From Dendrocalamus latiflorus (lineage: Eukaryota; Streptophyta; Magnoliopsida; Poales; Poaceae), in assembly GCA_017311315.1 (NCBI GenBank), contig CM029666.1:7377414-7441413 (forward strand): a stretch of DNA of 64,000 nucleotides, written 5' to 3'. The notes under the pieces were generated by a model. That model ran no database searches, was not told the DNA's origin, and saw only the letters and a list, made by a program, of their open reading frames with translations. This document shows positions 56,815-64,000 of the stretch, in pieces. Positions within the stretch are counted from its first letter, which is position 1. The number at the start of each line of letters is the position of its first letter. Made by a program: the position numbers and the translations under genes.

Positions 56815-57340
56815 GAGATGCGGGCGGGCGGAGAGGGGAGGCGGGCGGGCGTGGATGGGGAGGCCGGCGGCGTGCTTGCAGACGCGGGCGGGGAGGCCGG
56901 GGACGGGAGGCAGCGGCACCGGGGGCGCACGGGAGGCGGCGGCACCAGGAGGCGGACGGGAGGCGGCCGGGAGACGGACGGGAGGCGGCCGGGAGGCCGG
57001 GAGGCGGACGGGCACCACGGGCGGGGAGGGGAGGCCGGCGGCGTGCTTGCAGACGCGGGCGGCCGCGGCGGGGAGGCGGACGGCAGACGGCACCACCAGG
57101 GGGCGGCGGCACCAGGGAGCGGCGGCGGGGAGGCGGGAGGCCGGGGACGGGAGGCGGCGGCACCAGGGGCGCACGGGAGGCGGCGGCACCAGGAGGCGGA
57201 CGGGAGGCGGCCGGGAGGCCGGGAGGCGGACGGGCACCACGGGCAGGGAGGGGAGGCGGCGGGAGGCGGCGGCACCACGCGAACGAGACAACGGGAGAGA
57301 CCGAAAGAAACACAAGCAGAGGGGATATGGCCGCCCGGGG
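56815..57340 (-). repeat. GC-rich low-complexity tract of MULE2
   Basis: Imperfect GGGAGGCGGACGGGAGGCGG and GGCGGCGGCACCAGG units, including two near-identical blocks (about 56935-57030 and 57175-57265). Inverse of the MULE1 tract at 28170-28745. All six frames are open, so the ORFs here are rejected. Confidence 0.75.
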
Positions 57341-57344
57341 CCCC

Positions 57345-57658
57345 AAAGCTCGGCGCCAAGATCCACGGCTCCGAGCTCGGAGCCACGACCCACGGCGCCG
57401 AGCTCGGAGCCACCAGTCACGGCGCCGAGCTCGGAGCCACCAGTTACGGCGCCGAGCTCTTGCCACGTCGGCGCCACGCAGGCCGCGGCGCTGGAGCGGG
57501 CCTGGGACCTCGGAGCCATGGACCACGGCGCCGAGACGTGTTACCTCGGCGCCGTGGGTCACGGCGCCGAGCTCTGGGTCCAAAAACGGAATTAAAACTA
57601 CCAGGGGTCTAAATGTGAATATTTTTCAAAAAAAGGGATAAAATACAAAAAAATTCGG
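57345..57658 (-). repeat. Right TIR of MULE2 with GGCGCC hairpin array
   Basis: Three near-identical 26-bp units (CACGGCGCCGAGCTCGGAGC then CACCAG) run from about 57390 to 57450. Near 57545 there is a perfect inverted pair CTCGGCGCCGTG / CACGGCGCCGAG with a 3-nt spacer (GGT). It ends in ATTCGG at 57658. Confidence 0.88.
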
Positions 57659-57667
57659 ACGATCTCC

Positions 57668-57801
57668 TCATATCCGGCCCATAGATATGCACTGCCTCCA
57701 GGTAGCCCTCCTGTTTGGGCCAGAATGCCTCAAAGTGGAGTCGACGCCTCACAATGAATGTCGCATTTGTTTGGACAAGCAGTGGGCAGTGGTCAACGCT
57801 C
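57668..57801 (-). pseudogene. LINE endonuclease-RT linker remnant
   Basis: Minus-strand frame DHCPLLVQTN, then RRLHFEAFWPKQEGYLEAV, matching the end of the LINE endonuclease (SDHCPLLL) and the following FEAFW segment. It proves that the flanks of MULE2 and of the 57802-59154 insertion are one broken LINE. Confidence 0.7.
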
Positions 57802-59154
57802 TGTTCTATCTGGTTTATAGTTTATGCAAGGGTAAAAGTCGAATGAAATTGATTGAGGTTCATTATTGTACCATACGTATAACAATATTTTAATTTTTAA
57901 GTAATATTGTGCTATATAGTAATGTGTTCGATAATTTTTAGCATCAATACTTCAACATAACTAATGTCAGTGTACGATGATAAATAATTAGTGATTGAAA
58001 TGCTTATCAAAATAAATAACTCCAATAATATTGGTTAGTTGCAATAATCTCATTGGCTTACAACCACGTTGATCATTTTGATTGCCAACTGGTTCAAACT
58101 ACGTTGGTTATTCAACCACTCATTGTTGTTCAATCACGCTGTTTATGACCACGTTGGTTTCAACTGCACCCATTTTTGATCACATTGATTTTGGTCTCAG
58201 TAGTTATCAACTACAGTGATTTTCATTCGGTAGTTGATTTCCTACCACGTGGAACTTCGGATTACACTGATTTCCAACATATAGCAGTTTTCAACTACGA
58301 TGTCTGTTCCGTAGTCGAACTCCGATCACGTTGTACTTCCGTCTGGTAGTTGGATTTACGACCACTTTGTTAGCTCACGACCATGTTGTTGAAACTTATG
58401 ACCATATTGTAAGTTTTCGACCACGTTGCCAGTCTTCAACCACAATCAATTTTCTATTGTGCTCTCTCTGTTGCTCTGGTTTTTCAAGTGTGTTTTCAAC
58501 CCTAGTTTTCATAGCTCAGTAGCTATAGGAGAAAAGAGTTAAGTGAATACTTGGAGAGAATGCAAAGGCACCATTAACCCCCTTTGTTGCATGTCCGGTC
58601 CTACACGTGGCTATGCGGTAGGCATGGTACGCGTCTCCTGGCTGACCATGCGAGATGAACGGACGTTGAGGACTATTGTGAGGTGACGTGCTTAGGGATT
58701 GATCAAATGAACATCATGTCATGTTGCGGTTCAGCTTGCTGTAGTTGCCTCATGGACTGAAGGATAGCAGAGGCTCCTTATGGACTGTTGCTAGCTACTG
58801 AAAAATTTGGTCACTAGTGCTCCCTTTATTGGGCTTCAAAGAATGGATCAAGTGCACTGAGTTTAGGCTGAGGGTTCACACATGTACTAGAGGTGCTGAT
58901 TCTTACTAAAAATTTTGGACCTAGTTTCCTGTGACACCGGATCACCCAGTTTGGCTCCTCTTGTGGGTTTATGGTTTCTCCAGAATAAACAAATAATATG
59001 GTTTTTCATCGCCTTTTCGAAATGTTTTATCAGGACAGTCTTTTGAAATGGTTTATTAATATTCGTTTCGTTCGCACAAGCGTTCACCCTAGAGTCAAAA
59101 GCTATCGACTATAGCTATAAACCACTAGTTGTAGCCCAAATGAACAAGGCCAAA
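57802..59154. mobile_element. 1.35-kb insertion inside the LINE endonuclease
   Basis: It separates ALSSSI (minus, near 59155) from VDHCPLL (57800), adjacent residues in LINE endonucleases, so it is an insertion. Its ends resemble loose inverted repeats (CTGTTCTATCTGGTTTATAG on the left; CTATAAACCACTAGTTG then AATGAACAAGGCC on the right), suggesting a non-autonomous DNA transposon. Inside, 58050-58450 carries many ACCACGTTG/GATCACATTG words. No gene is recognised. Boundaries are approximate. Confidence 0.5.
58040..58450. repeat. Cluster of GACCACGTTG-type words
   Basis: About fifteen degenerate copies of (G/C)A(C/T)CACGTTG(G/A)T at irregular 20-30-bp spacing. Similar in wording to the GTGGTCGATGACCAACG clusters in the copia LTRs (10140 and 20650), though no extended homology was seen. 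Confidence 0.5.
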
Positions 59155-59709
59155 GATTGAAGAGGAGAGCGCATGCAGTAAACAATTTGGGTGGGAGTCT
59201 TCCCAATCCAAGGTGATGAAGGTCCTGTCAATCTTTTCTAGGGTTGGGGAGGCGCGTTCATTGCTCCAAGTGTAGCTGCGGCCATGTAAATGCAACACGA
59301 GTTTAAGATCGTCAAGACAACACCTGAATTTCCCCATAAGGCTCCTATTAAGATTAGTATTGTTTTTATCTTGAACCGCATAGATGAGATTGAAATCTCT
59401 TGCTATTAACCATGGGCCAACTCATCCGGTTTGGACCGACTAGAGCTCCTCAGGAAATATGGGCTTTGTCGCATCCTCTGTAGGGCCATAAACCGATGTG
59501 AGCTAGCATCCAAAGCCCGAGGTTATCCATGACAGATAAACTGTTAAGCACTCACCCGAAGAGGAGTTTGTACCTCTTAGAAGGGAGGGTTGCCAAGCGA
59601 TTACAATCCCCCCCTTAGTACCATCCGCTGGCAAATGGGCAAAGTCATAATCTGAACCAAACATAGTTAAGATGCCACAAGGAAGAATGACAACCACAAC
59701 ACCAAACAA
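59155..59709 (-). pseudogene. LINE endonuclease domain remnant
   Basis: Minus-strand APE-type endonuclease pieces: SDYDFAHLPADGTKGGIVIAW, then DKNNTNLNRSLMGKFRCCLDDLKL, LHGRSYTWSNERASPTLEKI and DRTFITLDWEDSHPNCLLHA. These match the exo/endonuclease domain of plant LINE ORF2, which nicks target DNA. Stops and frame changes lie between about 59510 and 59340. The final SDH motif is displaced to 57800 by an insertion. Confidence 0.8.
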
Positions 59710-59792
59710 TGCCTTTCATGCCTCTAGGGGCATGGGCTCCGGTAAGGCTGCCTTATCAAGGAGCTGGAGAGAAAACAGGGTCACGATGGCTA

Positions 59793-60015
59793 GGATATGG
59801 GGGTGTTCTTTTGGCTACGGCTGATGACTTTTGGTTGCACTTTTCGACATGGCAACGAACAGCGGATACACCGACGCGGATGGTGCATATGATTTTGCGC
59901 TCAGTAAGCCATTTGGATAATCTGTCTCAAGAGACTGCTCTATTTTGACGTTTGGTTTTTGACTTCCGAAAAAACTTAAAGACAAAAAGCAGAAGCAAAA
60001 GGTTAAAAAGATCAT
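59793..60015. mobile_element. Probable MITE between LINE ORF1 and endonuclease
   Basis: Starts GGGTGTTCTTTTGGCTACGG and ends GGTTAAAAAGATCATGGCC, loosely inverted, in the style of the GGCCCTGTTCTTT family. Interior is unlike the others. No clean target duplication was found. Confidence 0.45.
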
Positions 60016-60019
60016 GGCC

Positions 60020-60718
60020 GTGCTCACGAGAGAGTGTGATCGAAGAGCCGCACATACTGGTCTGTAACCTCATCATTAATAAGCTCTTCCCTCTCCACGA
60101 TGCCGAATTTAAGCATCAGTCCTCTTTGGGCTCGTTGCACCGAGTTGCCTCTTTTCTACTAGCCTCTTGCTCCACCGCGGCGCTGCCGCCATCCTAACTG
60201 TCGATCTTTTGGAATGGCACCGGCGAGGATTTGGTAGGAGAGGCTGGGCTGGGACTCGAGTAGCCTTCTTGATAAAGGCGTCCAAGGCCTCTATGGACCC
60301 CAGTTGGACTAGAGATAGGCTTGCCAGTTCCTTGGATGCTAGGTCCACAAATGCCTTATGTAAGGGAGATTGAGCCTAAGGCAAGATGGATAGGTGCACA
60401 AGGCTGACCCAACTCCTGAAGGCAAGGAAGACTCAACGCCACAAAGGATTTGACTAATGGCTAGTTGAGCCTCATTGCACCTGATCAGCCCTGTTTTAGT
60501 TTGGGGGAGGGGGTGGAGAACCGGGAATGAGGCCTAGAACCGGTGGGGCTACAGAAGCAACAACATCCTCCAAAAAGACTACGAGGCCCCGGCTCGTGAG
60601 ACAAAGCACCCTCCTGCATGATCGGTGTTTGGTCAGGCAGGAGGAAATCATAAGCGACCACCTTAGGGCATGTACAGTGGTACAGACGGCTGCTGTCTAT
60701 AGTATCATTCCATATCAT
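60020..60718 (-). pseudogene. LINE ORF1/linker remnant
   Basis: Minus-strand frames with SKRLVEKRQLGATSPKRTDA and EVVAYDFLLPDQTP-like text. The RRS-x-RL-basic pattern is common at the C-terminus of grass LINE ORF1 or the ORF1/ORF2 linker. The position upstream of the endonuclease fits. No zinc knuckle is preserved in the part seen. Confidence 0.45.
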
Positions 60719-60978
60719 CTATAGATAATACTAAAGATACCTTCTATAATATGTTGTTTGTAAATTGTCTATAATAGGTTACCAGTAAAATATAGATAAC
60801 ATTGATACAATGGCATAAAACCCATCTATAGCAGGCTATGTTCTCGTGTTTCGACCATCTATAGAATTACAATCAACCTCCTTCTCTCTCCTCTTTCTTT
60901 TTTATCCACCTCAGTAAAATTTCTATGTGTCATTTCTTATAGATAGCTTATGTCACCCTATTGTACACGAACACGCCC
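60666..60978. mobile_element. Tourist-like MITE
   Basis: 313 bp flanked by TTA at 60663-60665 and 60979-60981. Ends GGGCATGTACAGTGG and GTACACGAACACGCCC are imperfect inverted repeats. Interior has CTATAGATAATACTA and TCTATAGCAGGC words also seen, degraded, at 44100-44290. The TTA duplication points to PIF/Harbinger. Confidence 0.7.
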
Positions 60979-60981
60979 TTA

Positions 60982-62307
60982 GGGGCAAGGCGGGCTATGG
61001 TAGACCCCAAGTAAGGTCTCTTTGCAGCAACTTTTGTGAAAGAGTGCTGGTTCTTCTGGGCTAATTGCGATCTGTCAGGCTGTGTGACTTGAGCGGCGCG
61101 GCTCGGTTTGAATGCGACCACTACACCGAGCAATGTGACCACCCCAACAATGGCGGCCGAGCTTCTGCCAGGCAACGACGATCGAGCTCCCACCACAAGC
61201 TTCTTCTCAGGCGAGACGATAGTGAATGAGTTTCCACCACATGCTTCTTCTTAGGTGACGGCCGACGACGGGATTAGGTTTATGGTTCATCAGGATCCCT
61301 GGGTTTAGAGGGAGAGGGGATGTGGTGGCCCGGTGGTGGGGTAGTGGTGGCGGCAAGGCAGGGGTGGCACCACCGGTGGTGGGATTGGAGGAGGGTGACA
61401 GGTGGCACGATATGGCGGTATGAGGAATTTTAGATTGGACAGGTCAGCGTGGCGGCGACAAGGAAAAGGTGGCGGTGCGACAAGGTTGCGGGGGCGCCGT
61501 TGGCCGCTGATGGTGGATGCTCGGCGGGGAAGGGGATGGAGGTGAGTGGATCTCATGAAGAAGTAGAGGGCGATGATAAAGGAGCGCCAGAGATGAAGAG
61601 GGGGGAGGGGGAGAGGGAGTGCTCGTTGCAGTCAGTACGGAGGAAGAAAACGTGGTGGCATACGGTGGCAAAGGGGGAAGGAGTGAGCGTGATCACTTGC
61701 ACTGCTGTTTTTGGTCGGGGGAACTGGTGCGCGATTAGACCGGTTCTCCTCGAAGACGCTACGATCGGTTGGAGACCAGTCGTGCGGACCGGCATGGTGG
61801 GGGTCTGTGTGGACACGTGGAGTCTCTCAACCGGGGCCGTACACTGTTTCACAGGGGGAGACTATGTGGTGCACCCCCACACCAACTCAGGTCCGCTCCA
61901 GCTCCGGCGACCGCACAGGCCAGGCAGCCAGCCAGCGACGCCTCCTCCGCACCGAAGCTCAGTACAGGAGGGGCCACTAGCTGGGACGCCCAGCGCGATG
62001 AGCCCAACGGTGACATCACCAGAAGATGCCAATCTCCCACCGGCACTCGGCACAAAGCCGCCGTCGACAACGTCCGAGACGGACCTGAGCAGGAAGCAAC
62101 GCGGGGTGTTGGCCATGAAGCCCCGTCCGACAACCCCCGCTGGACATTGAATTGGTGGCGTTTGGGGCCAGGGTTGAAGGAGCCATGAGGACGACGCTCT
62201 GGCCTGCCGCCATGGCCGCTGTCTCCATCGCTCGACCTCGACGGGTAGGAGAGCTCGAGGAGTACGCATCCGAGGTGGCGAGGTGCCAATATCCTTAACC
62301 CTAGTGA
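60982..62307. other. Unassigned GC-rich sequence
   Basis: Open frames exist on both strands (for example 61449-62150 plus, 62367-61849 minus), but composition alone explains them and no domain is visible. 61300-61600 is G-rich with GGTGGC words. Could be a decayed host gene or the 5' part of the LINE. Confidence 0.4.
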
Positions 62308-63025
62308 CAGGGGCGTAGCCAGCAGGGGGGCTTGGTGAGGCTTGAGCCTTACCTCCCCCGATGGCAACCAACAAACAAAGTAGAAATGATTTTATATATT
62401 TACTTGTTGCCCTTATATTATTTGCTGCTTTGCTGCTTGCCATTTTGCTTGAGCAAAGTAAAGCAAAACAAGCAATCAAAAGCCTTCTGCCATTGGTAAC
62501 AACCAATAACCTACTTTTAGTAATGCTTACCATTTTGCTTACTACTTGCTTACTTCTTGCCTTTCTCTGCGCTCTAAACATTTTCGTTGCTCGAGAGCAA
62601 AAGTTACTGCTGATTTCCACGGCACGATTCCTTCCCAGTTTATCATAACCAAATTAAAATCATAATAAACTTGTTTCAAAAATTGTACTGCCCAGCCGTA
62701 TCAATAGGTATCACCCACAAAAACAGCACCAATGAACATTGTCTCCTTCATCTTGTTCTATACTGTCTCCTCGGGCAAACCTTCCAATGACCTATTTTCT
62801 GCCATCAAAACTCTAAATCAAGTGGTTCAAAATTTTAAATTCATCTACATTTATATTATACTTCCAAGTACCTATTTTTATACATTTTTATTTCATTTGA
62901 TTTTATTTTGTTTGGGCCGCTTTTCACGTTTAGACTACGATATTTCCGAGTATGACTTCGCTAATCTTTCTCACCACCAGTATGCTTTGAGCCCATCCTC
63001 TATTTTCTTTCTGGCTTCGCCACTG
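62308..63025. mobile_element. Non-autonomous hAT element with perfect 8-bp duplication
   Basis: 718 bp with inverted ends CAGGGGCGTAGCCAG and CTGGCTTCGCCACTG, flanked by exact CCTAGTGA at 62300-62307 and 63026-63033. The CAGxGGCGxAGCCAG terminus is a familiar grass hAT end. Interior is AT-rich. The small ORFs inside (62361-62648 and 62732-63091) show no transposase motif. Confidence 0.88.
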
Positions 63026-63282
63026 CCTAGTGAGGTGGATGAGGACTCTAGGCCAGCGTCTTCTCCATCAACAGTAACGGCAGCTTGCTAAAGGTCGGTC
63101 CGAGGGGTTGGGGTTCGGCTCCGCCACGATGAGTCACCTCCTTCGGAATGAGGTTGGGGTCCACCGTCCAGGCCTCTTGGCTTAAACTGGACATGTTCGC
63201 ACGACTCGCCGTGTTCGGTGCGATGCTCTGAATTCAGCACGTTGGCGACAGGATGGACATGGCCGTGAGCCAGTCCCAGAGG

Positions 63283-63490
63283 TTAGGGGTGAAAACAGAT
63301 CGGATATTTCCCGATCGACCAACCGCCGAATTCGAGTCAGATCGAATTCGGATAGTTATATCGGATAATTATCGGATTCGGATAGTTATTTTCGGATACA
63401 GATTCGGATTCGGAAAAGAACTATCCGACGGATACGGATACTATTCGGGATTTTATCGGATACTACCAGGATATATTTTTCGGATATCTG
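63283..63490 (+). mobile_element. Fragment of a TAGGGGTGAAAAC-type element
   Basis: Starts TAGGGGTGAAAACAGATCGG, then repeated CGGATTCGGATA/TATCCGA words. The start and the CGGAT-rich interior are familiar from plant non-autonomous hAT-like elements ending in TTTTCACCCCTA. That right end is absent, so this is a truncated copy. Confidence 0.55.
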
Positions 63491-64000
63491 GCCCAACGGC
63501 AAGCAGTGCCAAGCCCATCACTCCATCAGCGAGATTAGCACGGGCGGCACAGCAGGCACGCCGGCGCCAGCAGCCGGCCGCCTCGGCCTCTACCTCGCCT
63601 CCCCCAGTCCCTCCTCCCGTCGACATCTCTCATGGGCCACGGCCGGCCATCCCCAGATTCCCCAATTCCCACAACCACAACCTATCAACCATCACAGAGC
63701 AGAGACCAGAGAGAGAGAGAGTAGAGGGGAAGGAGGCACACCGATCACCGGAGCTCGAATGAGTGGACGACGGCCGCACCGCCGCAGGAGGAGGAGTGTA
63801 GCTGGAGCCGAGGGCAGCATCTCGCGTGATGACGAACTCGTCGTCGGCGCTCCAGTCGCCGCCCGGCCATCCGCCGCTGGTGGCTCGTTCTCGGAGTAGT
63901 CGAGGTCGCCGTCGCCGTCGCTCGGAGCCAGGGGAGGAGGGGGCGGCGGGGGAAGGAGGGGCGGCGGGGGAGGAGAGGGTGCCAGGGGAGAAGGGGGCGA
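63491..64000. other. GC-rich window end, possible gene 5' region
   Basis: It has a promoter/5'-UTR look: an (AG)n run at about 63707-63722, high CpG, and a short plus-strand frame from ATG 63761 that ends near 63897. A minus-strand frame with DWSADDEFVITRDAALGSSY is also open. Neither is recognised and the window ends too soon to choose. Confidence 0.35.

Larger units (their letters stand above)
53308..57658 (-). mobile_element. MULE2: Mutator-like element carrying a transposase gene
   Basis: A 4.35-kb element with inverted ends CCGAATTTTTTGTAT and ATACAAAAAAATTCGG, flanked by ACGATCTTC (53299-53307) and ACGATCTCC (57659-57667), a 9-bp duplication with one mismatch. TIRs, the GGCGCC-rich subterminal sequence and internal tracts match MULE1. 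Read on the minus strand: TIR, GC-rich tract (57340-56815), transposase (56144-54169), AT-rich tract, TIR. It interrupts the LINE between endonuclease and RT. Confidence 0.9.
51058..60718 (-). mobile_element. Decayed LINE (non-LTR retrotransposon), multiply interrupted
   Basis: Minus-strand remains of a plant L1-type LINE in the correct order: ORF1/linker (60718 to about 60020), endonuclease (59709-59155), endonuclease-RT linker (57801-57668), RT N-terminal part (53298-53079 and 52834-52514), zinc-finger plus RNase H-like domain (52273-51697), and tail (51488-51058). Between the pieces sit a MITE, a 1.35-kb insertion, MULE2, two further MITEs and a CACTA-like fragment. The reverse-transcriptase palm with the YxDD box is missing, so the element is dead. 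Confidence 0.8.

Noticed and set aside
56740..57641. ORFs of 217-287 codons in several overlapping frames at the MULE2 right end
   Set aside because: Same GC-rich repeat tract, inverted. Simultaneous openness on both strands and no domain.
61449..62150. Plus-strand ORF of 233 codons
   Set aside because: No domain, GC-driven openness on both strands, no splice or promoter support.
62361..63091. Two small hydrophobic ORFs as membrane proteins
   Set aside because: They lie within the hAT element with proven ends; the second crosses its boundary. AT-rich sequence gives hydrophobic translations by chance.

Overview
This looks like nuclear DNA from a grass (Poaceae), probably a panicoid; the species assignment is inference. 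The evidence is intron-containing plant receptor-kinase genes with GC-rich first exons, a Sirevirus-type Ty1/copia element with long LTRs, Ty3/gypsy LTRs of 3.7-5 kb, Mutator-like (MULE), hAT, Tourist and CACTA-type elements, and a plant LINE. There is one clearly intact gene on each strand (24933-27212 + and 39626-43170 -). Most of the rest is nested transposons and gene relics. Layout: (1) 1-2560: an LTR-like promoter fragment split by an hAT-type MITE, then mostly unassigned DNA. (2) 2585-34276: three direct copies, here called C, A and B, of one segment. Each carries a short PPR-like relic followed by a G-type lectin S-receptor kinase (S-RLK). Copy C (2585-4088) has a premature stop and is cut by a gypsy element (4089-23390). 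That gypsy element is cut by a Sirevirus copia element (8688-22060), which holds a gypsy solo LTR in its gag and a small solo LTR in its 3' LTR. Copy A (23750-27400) is intact. Copy B (27850-34276) has lost its ectodomain, and a 4.9-kb MULE (MULE1) has entered its promoter side. (3) 35858-37160: dense tandem arrays. (4) 39626-43170: a two-exon LRR-III pseudokinase receptor gene. (5) 45930-49798: two long-TIR MULE-like elements 58 bp apart. (6) 51058-60718: a decayed LINE on the minus strand, broken by MITEs, a CACTA-like fragment, a 1.35-kb insertion and a second MULE (MULE2). (7) 60666-64000: a Tourist-like MITE, an hAT element with a perfect 8-bp target duplication, and unassigned GC-rich DNA. 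The point most worth pursuing is that MULE1 (27923-32799) and MULE2 (53308-57658) belong to one family. They share terminal sequence, GGCGCC-palindrome-rich TIRs, a CCTCCC-rich tract on one side, an AT-rich tract on the other, and 9-bp target duplications. They carry different genes: MULE1 has an 8-exon plant-mobile-domain (PMD) gene, MULE2 a two-exon MURA-like transposase lacking its C-terminus. Because copies A, B and C supply empty sites, several insertions can be proved and ordered from this window alone.
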